From Bacteroidota bacterium (GTDB lineage Bacteria; Bacteroidota; Bacteroidia; Chitinophagales; Chitinophagaceae), in NCBI GenBank assembly GCA_029561305.1, contig JAKQJG010000410.1, forward strand, positions 1-35,754: a DNA stretch of 35,754 nucleotides, read 5' to 3'. Below are positions 1 through 8,348 of the stretch, in pieces. The first letter of the stretch is position 1. Each line of letters opens with the position of its first letter. The position numbers and the translations under genes are program-made. Below the pieces are notes generated by a model, which was not told the DNA's origin, did no database searches, and saw only the letters and a program-made list of their open reading frames with translations.

Positions 1-66
1 GGTTTGGAATATCTATTAGGCTGCGGTGGCGTCGCACTCTTGTACGGAATATATTTATTGAGCTGT

Positions 67-513
67 TTACCTGCATGCTTTGGTACCGATATACTCGATT
101 TCACCTTCGGGCTCATGATTGATATAGATTGGCCCGTTTTCGATTTTTAAAAAGTAGCCTGTTTCAGGGTTCATTTCAACACTCCATTCACCATCACCTA
201 CGATCTTGCTATTTTGAATAATTTCATACCGATAATCTTCATGCAATTCAATTCTGCAATTAATACATTCTTCGCAATTCAGTTTATTTAACTTATAAAA
301 TCCTACAAACTTGTTCGAAAGCTTATTTCTTTCTTTTGCTCCGACTAAAAAAAAGAACAATCCTATTGTTACTGTCAATAAAAGCAATACTGACAAAAGA
401 ATAGCGGAGAATTTGTTTGGTCTGTTTTTGAAAAGCAGCAATAAAAGGAGTACAGGCAATCCAATTACGATTACTTTAATAAACAGCCCTCCTGCAACAG
501 TAAAATTCCCCAT
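67..513 (-). CDS. Two-helix membrane protein with a C-terminal soluble domain, unknown function
   Basis: 148 residues. I do not recognise a family. Two hydrophobic stretches (about residues 8-28 and 35-58) form a likely N-terminal hairpin in the membrane, with the short NRPNK loop between them. The rest is soluble and begins FVGFYKL, then a Cys-rich patch with CEECINC (about residues 80-86) and alternating beta-type sequence with GDGEWSVE. That layout resembles small lipocalin-like sheets in Bacteroidota hypotheticals, but this is only an impression. The ATG at 513 directly precedes the first helix. It lies on the same strand as, and 33 bases downstream of, the HerA-like ATPase, so it may be co-transcribed with it. 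The first 66 bases of the window hold nothing I can call. Confidence 0.6.
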   Translation of the reverse strand: MGNFTVAGGLFIKVIVIGLPVLLLLLLFKNRPNKFSAILLSVLLLLTVTIGLFFFLVGAKERNKLSNKFVGFYKLNKLNCEECINCRIELHEDYRYEIIQNSKIVGDGEWSVEMNPETGYFLKIENGPIYINHEPEGEIEYIGTKACR

Positions 514-546
514 TGATTAATTTAAACCAGAATAATTATTGCCTTC

Positions 547-2106
547 TTAAAACCAACTCTTCCCCTTCGTGCTCTTCCTGCTCCGGCCTCCTAAACCCAG
601 CGCTCCCAGCAAGGAACGTACAATGGTATTTCCTGCCGTACGCACCATACTTTTAACAACAGTATTATTCGCCACTTTTTCAAAAGTGGAAGGTTCTTCT
701 TTCTCTTTTTTTGCGGATTTTTTTTCTTCTTCTTCGGCACCTTTCTCTGCAGCCTCTTCCAGTTTGGCGGTTAATATTTCATAGGCACTGTGGCTATCAA
801 TTACCTGGTTGTATTTGGCTACCAGTCTTGATTTGGCATTGATGGAATCTATCTCATGTTGCTCCAGCACATCCATGCGGCTGCGGGGGGCACAGAGCAT
901 AGTATGTACTAAGGGAGTGGGTATGCCCTTTTCATTCAGCATGGTTACCAGTGCTTCGCCAATACCGAGTTGTGTGATCAGGTCTTCAGTTTTGTAATAT
1001 TCTGTTTCGGGATAATTCTCTGCCGTTTGTTTGATCACTTTACGGTCAGCAGCAGTAAATGCACGAAGGGCATGCTGCACTTTCATACCCAGTTGCGCTA
1101 ATACACTGGCCGGTACATCCATAGGGTTTTGGGTGCAGAAGAAAATGCCAATGCCTTTTGAACGGATGAGTTTAATGATGGTTTCTACCTGTTGCAGCAA
1201 AGCACTGCTGGCCTCCTGGAATATCAGGTGTGCTTCATCTATAAATAATACCAGTTTGGGTTTGTCAAGATCGCCTTCTTCGGGGCAAACTGCGTACAAT
1301 TCTGCCAGCAGTTGCAGCATAAAAGTGGAAAACAATTTGGGTTTGTCCTGCAGGTCGGTCACCCGTAAAATATTGATCATGCCCCTTCCCTGCTGGTCAA
1401 TGCGCATCAGGTCTTCTACTTCAAAACTCTTTTCACCAAAGAAAATATCGGCACCCTGCTGTTGCAGTTCTATCACTTTACGCAAAATAGTGCCGGTACT
1501 GGTGGTGGATATCTTACCATAGGATTTTTCCATTTCTGCCTTGCCTTCATCACTTACAAACTGCAGCACTTTTATAAAATCTTTCAGATCCAGCAAGGGC
1601 ATTTTGTTGTCATCGCAGTACTTGAAAATCATCGACACAAAACCAGCCTGCGTATCGTTCAGTTCTAAAATTTTGCTCAACAGCACCGGGCCAAACTCAC
1701 TAACGGTGGCCCTTAGGTGCACACCATTTTTACCGGTAAGCGTCAGCAATTCCGCCGGAAACAAGGCTGGAGTGTAGGTAAGGTTGAGCTTATGGTACCG
1801 TTCGGTTATTTTTTCATTCGCAGCACCCATCGCCGCAATACCGCTCAAGTCGCCTTTAATATCCATTACCAGCACCGGCACACTTGCATCACTGAGCATT
1901 TCGCTGATCACCTGCAAGGTTTTTGTTTTGCCCGTACCAGTAGCCCCTGCAATCAAACCATGGCGGTTCATTGTTTTCAAGGGTAGTCTCACCGCAGCTT
2001 CTGCAATGGTTTCTCCGTTTAATACCCCGGCCCCAATTTGTACTGCTTCGCCTTTAAAATGATAACCATCTTTAACAGCCTGTATAAAGGCCTCTCTATT
2101 TGCCAT
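547..2106 (-). CDS. HerA-like P-loop ATPase of the DUF853 family
   Basis: About 519 residues. DUF853 proteins are relatives of the HerA/FtsK translocase superfamily; the cellular role is not established, though DNA translocation or repair is suspected by homology. Walker A GATGTGKT is near residues 54-61 and Walker B LVLFIDEAH near 286-293, followed by the sensor-like CTQNP stretch. The C-terminus holds a Lys/Glu-rich linker and a Gly/Arg/Lys-rich tail ending KSWF. The open frame extends to an ATG at 2130, but I prefer the ATG at 2106 (MANREAF): homologues begin near here, and a TATCTTTC sequence resembling the Bacteroidota -7 box ends only 13 bases before it, which would leave the upstream ATG untranscribed. 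Nothing appears truncated. Confidence 0.88.
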   Translation of the reverse strand: MANREAFIQAVKDGYHFKGEAVQIGAGVLNGETIAEAAVRLPLKTMNRHGLIAGATGTGKTKTLQVISEMLSDASVPVLVMDIKGDLSGIAAMGAANEKITERYHKLNLTYTPALFPAELLTLTGKNGVHLRATVSEFGPVLLSKILELNDTQAGFVSMIFKYCDDNKMPLLDLKDFIKVLQFVSDEGKAEMEKSYGKISTTSTGTILRKVIELQQQGADIFFGEKSFEVEDLMRIDQQGRGMINILRVTDLQDKPKLFSTFMLQLLAELYAVCPEEGDLDKPKLVLFIDEAHLIFQEASSALLQQVETIIKLIRSKGIGIFFCTQNPMDVPASVLAQLGMKVQHALRAFTAADRKVIKQTAENYPETEYYKTEDLITQLGIGEALVTMLNEKGIPTPLVHTMLCAPRSRMDVLEQHEIDSINAKSRLVAKYNQVIDSHSAYEILTAKLEEAAEKGAEEEEKKSAKKEKEEPSTFEKVANNTVVKSMVRTAGNTIVRSLLGALGLGGRSRKSTKGKSWF

Positions 2107-2169
2107 GATAAAATTTTCCGAAAGATACAAATGGCCTTTAACAGTAAAGCCGGTTTTGCAACAGAAATT

Positions 2170-2430
2170 TTATTTTCCCATTAGCAGTAAAACAAAAAGC
2201 GCAAGGGTAATGGCAAGATGTACTATCAGCCAGCATCGCTGGTACAACGGTCTTTTTTGAAACGGCTGGTTGATATTAAAGGGATCAAATACCAGCGCCA
2301 GTCCCCAGAAAACAACCGCCTGCGACAGATCTTTTGTAACTAAAAATCCAATACCTGCCGCCAAAAAAATAATATAAGCAGGCTTGTTTAAATTTTTAGC
2401 CGGCTTTTTTATGGCTGTTTGCTTTTCCAT
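2170..2430 (-). CDS. Small two-helix membrane protein, unknown function
   Basis: 86 residues, with a Lys-rich N-terminal tail (about 15 residues) and hydrophobic segments near residues 18-48 and 66-84. The central loop FDPFNINQPFQKRPLYQ is polar and aromatic. The family is not recognised by name; similar small proteins are common in Bacteroidota. It follows the sigma factor/4-TM pair after a 54-base gap on the same strand, so it could be the third gene of that operon. A weak -7-like sequence (TTATTTTG) in that gap could instead give it its own promoter. Both are inference. Confidence 0.6.
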   Translation of the reverse strand: MEKQTAIKKPAKNLNKPAYIIFLAAGIGFLVTKDLSQAVVFWGLALVFDPFNINQPFQKRPLYQRCWLIVHLAITLALFVLLLMGK

Positions 2431-2484
2431 ATTGCTTTTTTATATTGGTATCCATAACGACAAAATAATTACAGTAGCCACAAA

Positions 2485-3099
2485 CTATTTTTCTTCTTCC
2501 AGTGCCGTAATATTTTGTTTCAAGGCACGCAGGTATTTTCCAAAGCTGTAATTAAACAGCCAACGGGCTACATAATAACACACCGGCACAAGTACCACCA
2601 CACAAACCACAAGCATTATGATAAAAAATGGTTTGCCCAAAAAATATTCCAGTGGCTTTCCTGATCCCAATACCGCCCCCAGGAAAAAACCTCCGGCGGC
2701 GCTTACGGGGTAAATAAATAAGGCCACTCGTTGCTGGGTCTGCATCCATCCGGTAACAGAATCAAGATGGTTTCGCATCTCCTCCAGTAAGGTGCCGGCT
2801 GCGGTTTGTGAAAGTTGTATCTTTTTGTACTGTATCCAGGCGGTATACACCGCCCAGATGGTGAACATCAGTACAACACTCATACAGAGCTGTACGATCC
2901 AGACAGGAAAGTAAAAGATAACAGCCAAATAACCTATAGAGATAAAAATGCCCCAGCCTATATTCATTAACAGCCCCTGTTTGATCTTTTGCAAGGGATT
3001 TTTTGAAGGGCGACCCGACAGGCGGGCCCCCTTTATCAATGAGGACAGGTCATTGTCCTTATCGTTGCCCATATCACTCCAAATTTGTTCTGCACTCAT
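2485..3099 (-). CDS. Four-helix membrane protein coupled to an ECF sigma factor, candidate anti-sigma partner
   Basis: 204 residues: a soluble N-terminus of about 45 residues (Asp-rich, then the basic stretch ARLSGRPSKNPLQK), two helices (about 46-66 and 68-88), a polar middle (QTAAGTLLEEMRNHLDSVTGWMQ) and two more helices (about 125-147 and 155-180). Its ATG overlaps the stop codon of the upstream sigma factor gene in an ATGA arrangement, which usually means translational coupling and balanced amounts of the two proteins. Membrane proteins encoded directly after ECF sigma factors are often anti-sigma factors, and the cytoplasmic N-terminus could bind the sigma factor. I see no zinc-binding HxxxCxxC anti-sigma motif, so the role is inferred from position only. 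Confidence 0.75.
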   Translation of the reverse strand: MSAEQIWSDMGNDKDNDLSSLIKGARLSGRPSKNPLQKIKQGLLMNIGWGIFISIGYLAVIFYFPVWIVQLCMSVVLMFTIWAVYTAWIQYKKIQLSQTAAGTLLEEMRNHLDSVTGWMQTQQRVALFIYPVSAAGGFFLGAVLGSGKPLEYFLGKPFFIIMLVVCVVVLVPVCYYVARWLFNYSFGKYLRALKQNITALEEEK

Positions 3100-3578
3100 A
3101 AGGAAGATTTTAAAAAATTACCTAATTGTTGTTTGATGCGGTGCAGCTTTACGCTTACATGGTTCACCGAAATACCCAGCACCGCCGCTATTTCCGCATT
3201 TTCGTATCCATCCAGGTGCATACATACCAGGGCCCTGTCGGTTTCCTGTAATTGGCGAATGGCCTGCTGCAGTCTCACGGTATCTTCCTTCTGCAATCCG
3301 CTGTTCTGAACTGTTGGAGAAATATGCTCCAATGATTCTTTGTACTGAACCCGGTGGCGTTTACGCTGGTAAGTAAAAATGGTATTCAGGCAAATACGGT
3401 AGAGCCATGTGCTGAATTTGGCTTCCTGTTTAAAGGAAGGCAGCGCTTTCCAGGCTTGTAAAAGAATTTCCTGGTAAAGGTCCTTTTTCTCTTCACTGTC
3501 GTTGGCATATACCCCCACCAGTTTGTAGATAATGCCCTGGCTTGCGCTCACCTGTGCTAAAAATTGCGCTTCGTTCAC
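3096..3578 (-). CDS. ECF-type RNA polymerase sigma factor
   Basis: 160 residues, the usual size for an ECF (group 4) sigma factor. Region 2 (about residues 15-80) holds the core-binding DLYQEILLQAWKALPSF and the -10-recognition part FSTWLYRICLNTIFTYQRK. Region 4 (about 105-155) has ALVCMHLDGYENAEIAAVLGIS followed by the recognition helix VNHVSVKLHRIKQQL. It would bind core RNA polymerase and direct it to a small regulon, unknown here. The start is GTG at 3578: an in-frame TAA lies just two codons upstream, so no upstream start is possible. It heads an operon with the overlapping membrane protein gene and is divergent from the M16 peptidase genes. Confidence 0.93.
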   Translation of the reverse strand: MNEAQFLAQVSASQGIIYKLVGVYANDSEEKKDLYQEILLQAWKALPSFKQEAKFSTWLYRICLNTIFTYQRKRHRVQYKESLEHISPTVQNSGLQKEDTVRLQQAIRQLQETDRALVCMHLDGYENAEIAAVLGISVNHVSVKLHRIKQQLGNFLKSSL

Positions 3579-3839
3579 TTGTTATTGATTGATAAAAGGA
3601 GTTTGGGTATCATATAATGCTTTTTAACCAATTTTGTTTGCAATCCATTTTTCATGTCCATCAACATGGTATTAGTAGCACTTGATGCAGAGATATTACA
3701 TGACGTCAAATTTCTTTTCGTTTAAAAAAACAACAGCCCTTTGTAATTTTTGGCACACAGCTGCTACTAAATAGTCCATTGACACCTGACCATTCATCAA
3801 ATTAGTTCTGGTTATTATTTTTCCATTTGTATAACTGCC

Positions 3840-3847
3840 TATTTTTG
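3840..3847 (+). promoter_or_regulatory. Bacteroidota-type -7 box of the M16 peptidase operon
   Basis: TATTTTTG matches the TAnnTTTG consensus exactly and ends 17 bases before the ATG at 3865, giving a leader of roughly a dozen bases. I cannot find a well-spaced TTTG -33 element; the closest TTTG (3826-3829) is only 10 bases upstream. Confidence 0.5.
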
Positions 3848-3864
3848 GCACTCAATTAAAAATT

Positions 3865-5178
3865 ATGAAACCAATCATTACTTCCATTTCCTTTTTGATG
3901 CTGGCTATTGGAGCTTCGGCACAAAAAGTAGCTTTTACAGAATACGATCTTAAGAACGGCCTGCACGTGGTATTGCACCAGGACAAAACAGTTCCTGTGG
4001 TAGCCGTAAGTGTGATGTACCATGTGGGCAGCAAGGACGAACAGACGGACCGCACGGGTTTTGCCCACTTTTTTGAACACCTGTTGTTTGAAGGCAGTGA
4101 AAACATCAAACGGGGTGAGTTTATGAAATTAGTTAGCAGTAATGGCGGGCAGAACAATGCCAATACTTCCCAGGACCGTACTTTTTATTATGAAGTATTT
4201 CCTTCTAATCAACTGGCAACGGGCATTTGGCTGGAAAGCGAGCGCCTGATGCACCCGGTGATCAACGAAATAGGCGTAAAAACACAAAATGAAGTGGTGA
4301 AGGAAGAGAAAAGAATGAGGGTGGATAACCAGCCTTATGGAAACTTCATTGCAGAAACCATGAGCCGCCTGTTTACCAAACATCCCTACACCTGGACCCC
4401 CATCGGAAGCATGGAACATTTGGATGCTGCCACATTGGAAGAGTTCAAGGCTTTTAATAAAAAATTCTATGTACCGAATAATGCGGTGCTGGTAATTGCA
4501 GGTGATATTGATATTGCGAAAACAAAATCATTGGTTGAGCAATATTTTGGCCCAATACCTGCCGGCGCCCCGGTACCACGTGTTTCTGTAAAAGAGGAAC
4601 CCATTACAAAAGAAATGATTGACACAGCTTATGACTCCAATATCCAATTGCCTGCAGTATTAACGGCCTACCGTGTGCCAGGCATGACGAGTAGTGAATC
4701 TAAGGCACTTGAAATGGCTTCTGCCGTATTAAGCCAGGGAAACAGCAGCCGTATGTATAAGAAAATGGTGGATGATAAAAAGAATTCAGTTCAGGTTGGT
4801 TCATTCAACTATGCATTGGAAGATTATGGTGCTTATATTTCTTATGCCCTGCCCAACAATGAAACGCCCCTTGATACGCTGATTGCAGACATGGATGAAG
4901 AAATTATCAAACTGCAAACTGCGCTTATCAGTGAAGCAGAATTCACTAAACTGCAAAACAAGTTTGAAAATGATTTTGTGGGCGCTAACAGCAGGATGCT
5001 GGGCGTGGCAGAAAACCTGGCTGCAGGGTATACCTTCCACAATAAAAACACCAACTATATAAACACCGAACTGGATGAAATAAGAAAAGTAACAAGGCAG
5101 GATATACAGAATGCTGCTAAAAAATACCTGAATAAAAACCAGCGGGTGGTTTTATATTACCTGCCTAAAACAAAATAA
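3865..5178 (+). CDS. M16 family zinc metallopeptidase, catalytic subunit
   Basis: 437 residues. The signal peptide MKPIITSISFLMLAIGASAQ predicts export to the periplasm. The inverted zinc motif HxxEH is present as HFFEH (residues 68-72), and the third ligand is expected in NEVVKEEKR (Glu147 or Glu148), the usual 74-76 residues further on. The second M16 lobe (about 190-380) contains ERLMHP and VLSQGNSSRMYKKMV. M16 peptidases degrade peptides inside a closed chamber made of two half-shells. The next gene encodes a catalytically dead M16 protein, so the two probably form a heterodimer as in mitochondrial processing peptidase and other bacterial pairs. Gap to the next gene: 41 bases. Confidence 0.93.
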   Translation: MKPIITSISFLMLAIGASAQKVAFTEYDLKNGLHVVLHQDKTVPVVAVSVMYHVGSKDEQTDRTGFAHFFEHLLFEGSENIKRGEFMKLVSSNGGQNNANTSQDRTFYYEVFPSNQLATGIWLESERLMHPVINEIGVKTQNEVVKEEKRMRVDNQPYGNFIAETMSRLFTKHPYTWTPIGSMEHLDAATLEEFKAFNKKFYVPNNAVLVIAGDIDIAKTKSLVEQYFGPIPAGAPVPRVSVKEEPITKEMIDTAYDSNIQLPAVLTAYRVPGMTSSESKALEMASAVLSQGNSSRMYKKMVDDKKNSVQVGSFNYALEDYGAYISYALPNNETPLDTLIADMDEEIIKLQTALISEAEFTKLQNKFENDFVGANSRMLGVAENLAAGYTFHNKNTNYINTELDEIRKVTRQDIQNAAKKYLNKNQRVVLYYLPKTK

Positions 5179-5219
5179 TGTTTACCATCTTATTGAACCA
5201 AGTTTAAATTATTTATACA

Positions 5220-7367
5220 ATGAAAAAACTGATCATACTTGCAACCGGTGTTTTTTGTATTCAATACGGTATTGCACAACCTAAACCAAAGACGACCAAA
5301 AAAGCAACTACTGCTAAATCAGTAGTTGCAGGCCCTGTTGACCGCAGCAAGAAACCCGCTGCAGGTCCGGCACCAGTTATTTCCATTAAAGACCCAGCTA
5401 TTTTCACTATGCCAAACGGCATCACCGTGCTGGTGGTTGAAAACCACAAACTGCCAAGAGTGAGGGCTTCGTTTTTTGTTGACTACGGCCCGGTAAAAGA
5501 AGGCAGCAAGGCCGGTGCACTTGATATGATGGGTGGAATGCTGGGAGAAGGAACTACCAATTTGCCAAAAGATAAATTTGATGAAGCTGTTGATATGATC
5601 GGTGCAGATGTGAGCCTGAGTGCAAGCGGCGGTTCGGCTGGCGCATTGACCAAATATTTCGACAAAGCTTTTAACCTGATGGCAGATGCGCTGAAAAATC
5701 CTGCTTTTCCCCAGGAGTCGTTTGACAAATTAAAATCAATGACCATTACCGGCTTAAAGTCAGAAGAAAAAAGCACACCCACCATTGCCGCCCGGGTGTA
5801 CAATGCATTAAGCTTTGGGAAGAATACAGCGATGGGTGAATTCACGTCTGAGGAAACGGTGAAGAGTCTTACACTGGCAGATATAAAAGAGTCTTACAAA
5901 AATTACATTACGCCCTCACGTTCGTATCTCACTTTCGTGGGCGACATTACGCCAGCAGCTGCAAAAGCATTAGCAGAAAAAGCATTTGGCAACTGGAAAG
6001 GCACTAAACTTCCCGTTCCAACAGTAGGCGCTGTTCAAAATCCATCTACCACTGAAATTGATTTTGTAGATATCCCCACTGCAGTACAAGGCGAATTGAG
6101 GGTAGGTAATATCGTTAACAATCCATTGGGCGGTAAGGATTATCATGCATTATTGTTAGCCAACTATATTTTGGGTGGTGGTGCAGAAGCTAAATTATTT
6201 ATGAACCTAAGAGAAAAACACGGGTTTACTTATGGCGCTTATTCAAGGGTAGGCAGTGGCCGCTTTCCGGCACAGTTTACAGCAAGTGCTGCGGTACGTA
6301 CCGACAAGGTTGATAGTGCCACTACAGAAATGTTCAAAGAGATTTTGAACATGCGGGACGGTAATATAACTGCAGATGACCTTGCCAACGCAAAAGCCAA
6401 ATACAATGGAACCTTTGCGATGGGCATGGAAGACCCTGCAAAAACCGCAGAATATGCCACCAACATCCTTATCAACGGGTTGCCAAAAGATTATTACCGC
6501 ACGTACCTTCAAAAGATAAATGCTGTAACATTAGAAGACATTAAAGAGGTATCAAGAAAGTATTTTAGCGAAAGCAGCTCAAGGATCGTGATTGCAGGTA
6601 ATGCGTCTAAAATAATCCCCAAGTTGATGAAGTTTGGGTACCCCATAAAAAAATATGACAGGTATGCAGAACCGGTTGTTGAAAAGCCATTGGATGTAAA
6701 TGCATCTGAAACTTCCAAAACAACAGAAAATATTTCTGCATTCGAAATCATCAACAGCTACCTGAAAGCCGTTGGCGGAAAGGAAGAGATTCAAAAGGTA
6801 ACATCAGTATCTGCTGTTATTTCACTGGACATGATGGGCAGATCTTTTACGGGTAATTATAAAAGGATGAACCCGGATAAGCAATTAGTAGAATTGAAAA
6901 TGGGTGCCATGACGATCATGAAATCTGTGTTTGACGGCGGCCAGGGCTACCAGATGCAGGGACCACAAAAAAAGGAAATGGACGAGCAGGAAATAAAAGA
7001 GGCCAGGGACGAAAAAGCGGTTATTCCACAGTTGTTTTACGCAACTGACACTTCATACAAAACAGATTACCTGGGTACTGGAAAGGCAGGAGATGAGGAT
7101 ACGTACAGGCTTAAAGTAACCATGCCAAGCGGTAAGGTGTCCATCCAGGAGTACTCAAAAAAATCTGGCTTATTATTGAAGGAGGAATCAACCTCAAAAG
7201 AAGAGGGCGAAGAAGTGACAGAAGTGGTAGAATATAAGAGTTATGTAAAAGTGGGCAATATCATGCTTCCTTCAGAAGTTGTGAGGAACATGGCCGGCCA
7301 GGAAATTCCTTTCAAATTTTCAGATTATAAACTGAACGAAGGCGTAACTGCAGAAGATTTCAAATAG
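5220..7367 (+). CDS. Catalytically inactive M16 peptidase homologue fused to a C-terminal LolA-like domain
   Basis: 715 residues with a signal peptide (residues 1-20, ending IAQ) and a Lys/Thr/Pro-rich linker. M16 homology spans about 58-480. Where the preceding protein has GFAHFFEHLLFEG, this one has GALDMMGGMLGEG (99-111), so both His and the Glu are lost. It keeps the Arg/Tyr substrate-grip region around NLREKHGFTYGAYSRVGSG. Such non-catalytic partners supply the second half of the chamber. The C-terminal 200 residues (from about 505, AFEIINSYLKAVGG) form a beta-rich domain that resembles LolA/LolB-like lipoprotein-binding folds found in Bacteroidota zinc peptidases; this assignment is by sequence feel. 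The ATG at 5220 precedes the signal peptide directly. Confidence 0.9.
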   Translation: MKKLIILATGVFCIQYGIAQPKPKTTKKATTAKSVVAGPVDRSKKPAAGPAPVISIKDPAIFTMPNGITVLVVENHKLPRVRASFFVDYGPVKEGSKAGALDMMGGMLGEGTTNLPKDKFDEAVDMIGADVSLSASGGSAGALTKYFDKAFNLMADALKNPAFPQESFDKLKSMTITGLKSEEKSTPTIAARVYNALSFGKNTAMGEFTSEETVKSLTLADIKESYKNYITPSRSYLTFVGDITPAAAKALAEKAFGNWKGTKLPVPTVGAVQNPSTTEIDFVDIPTAVQGELRVGNIVNNPLGGKDYHALLLANYILGGGAEAKLFMNLREKHGFTYGAYSRVGSGRFPAQFTASAAVRTDKVDSATTEMFKEILNMRDGNITADDLANAKAKYNGTFAMGMEDPAKTAEYATNILINGLPKDYYRTYLQKINAVTLEDIKEVSRKYFSESSSRIVIAGNASKIIPKLMKFGYPIKKYDRYAEPVVEKPLDVNASETSKTTENISAFEIINSYLKAVGGKEEIQKVTSVSAVISLDMMGRSFTGNYKRMNPDKQLVELKMGAMTIMKSVFDGGQGYQMQGPQKKEMDEQEIKEARDEKAVIPQLFYATDTSYKTDYLGTGKAGDEDTYRLKVTMPSGKVSIQEYSKKSGLLLKEESTSKEEGEEVTEVVEYKSYVKVGNIMLPSEVVRNMAGQEIPFKFSDYKLNEGVTAEDFK

Positions 7368-7394
7368 CAAAAATAACTGGTACGATTTTTTAAT

Positions 7395-7421
7395 GAAAGC
7401 TGCCTGTAGAGGGCAGCTTTC
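7395..7421 (+). terminator. Hairpin terminator after the M16 operon
   Basis: A perfect 10-bp stem (GAAAGCTGCC, 7395-7404, with GGCAGCTTTC, 7412-7421) and a 7-base loop, starting 28 bases after the stop codon. The following sequence is AT-rich without a strict T run. Confidence 0.75.
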
Positions 7422-7548
7422 GTATTTAAAGCATACGTTGAATACTAAACCTGCTGTCTTTCAAAATTACCTTTAACAAAAAATTAGTGCCTATATTAGC
7501 TTTATTAAATAACGAAATGATTTTATTTGTTAGTAAACTTTAAATATT

Positions 7549-8247
7549 ATGGAAGCAACGATCAAACCAAAAATACTTTTGTGCGAAGATGACACCAATC
7601 TCGGCATGGTATTAAAGAACTATTTAGAACTGAACGACTACGATGTTACACTCGAAAGGGACGGAAGACTTGGACTGGCTGCATTCCAAAGGGAAAAATT
7701 TGACATCTGCCTGCTGGATGTAATGATGCCCAACATGGATGGTTTTACCCTGGCAGAAGAGATCCGGGATATCAATCCAGACGTGCCTTTGTTTTTCCTC
7801 TCTGCAAAAACAATGAAGGAAGACATCATCCAGGGCTACAAACTGGGCGCTGATGATTATATCACCAAACCGTTTGACAGCGAAGTGTTGCTGCTGAAAA
7901 TAAAAGCCATTCTCAAAAGAAACGAAGAACTGCACAAGGAAGAAGCCAATGCAGAATTTGACCTGGGCAACTATCATTTCAATCCAAGACTCAGGGAATT
8001 GACAGTAAACGGCAAAACGCAAACACTTTCTCCAAAAGAAAACGAATTGCTGAAAATGATGAGTGAGTACAAGAACGACCTGTTGCCAAGAGAAGCTGCG
8101 TTAAAGAAAATATGGGGCAGCGATACTTATTTTAATGGCCGCAGCATGGATGTGTATATTGCTAAACTGCGTAAGTATTTAAAAGAAGATGAAAATATTG
8201 AGATCGTGAATATACATGGCAATGGCTTCAGGCTGGTAGCGCCATAA
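7549..8247 (+). CDS. RprY-like OmpR-family response regulator without an adjacent kinase
   Basis: 232 residues. The receiver domain (about 8-125) has the acidic pocket Glu13/Asp14/Asp15, phospho-acceptor Asp57 in LLDVMMP, Ser85 in FLSAK and the invariant Lys107 in ITKPFD. A winged-helix DNA-binding domain follows (about 135-232: SPKENELLKMM, then RSMDVYIAKLRKYL and GNGFRLV). It should bind DNA as a phosphorylated dimer. The closest named relative I recognise is RprY of Bacteroides. No histidine kinase gene lies on either side; the gene is flanked by terminators and probably monocistronic, so the cognate kinase must be elsewhere. Confidence 0.93.
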   Translation: MEATIKPKILLCEDDTNLGMVLKNYLELNDYDVTLERDGRLGLAAFQREKFDICLLDVMMPNMDGFTLAEEIRDINPDVPLFFLSAKTMKEDIIQGYKLGADDYITKPFDSEVLLLKIKAILKRNEELHKEEANAEFDLGNYHFNPRLRELTVNGKTQTLSPKENELLKMMSEYKNDLLPREAALKKIWGSDTYFNGRSMDVYIAKLRKYLKEDENIEIVNIHGNGFRLVAP

Positions 8248-8269
8248 TGAATTGCTAAATATTTATACA

Positions 8270-8296
8270 ACGGCCCTCAACTTTGTTGAGGGCCGT
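8270..8296. terminator. Bidirectional hairpin terminator between the response regulator and the convergent HEXXH gene
   Basis: A perfect 12-bp GC-rich stem (ACGGCCCTCAAC, 8270-8281, and GTTGAGGGCCGT, 8285-8296) with a TTT loop, 23 bases after the response regulator stop. It can also serve the minus-strand genes that end at 8349. Confidence 0.85.
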
Positions 8297-8348
8297 TCCT
8301 CTGTATATAGCCGCAGAAACGCAGGTTAACGTTTATACCAAAACAAAA

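Noticed and set aside
1031..1522. 163-residue plus-strand open frame
   Set aside because: Lies entirely antisense to the well-supported HerA-like ATPase; Cys/Ser-rich composition typical of a shadow frame.
5220..7367. A second active M16 peptidase
   Set aside because: The HxxEH position reads DMMGG, so all zinc and catalytic residues are missing.
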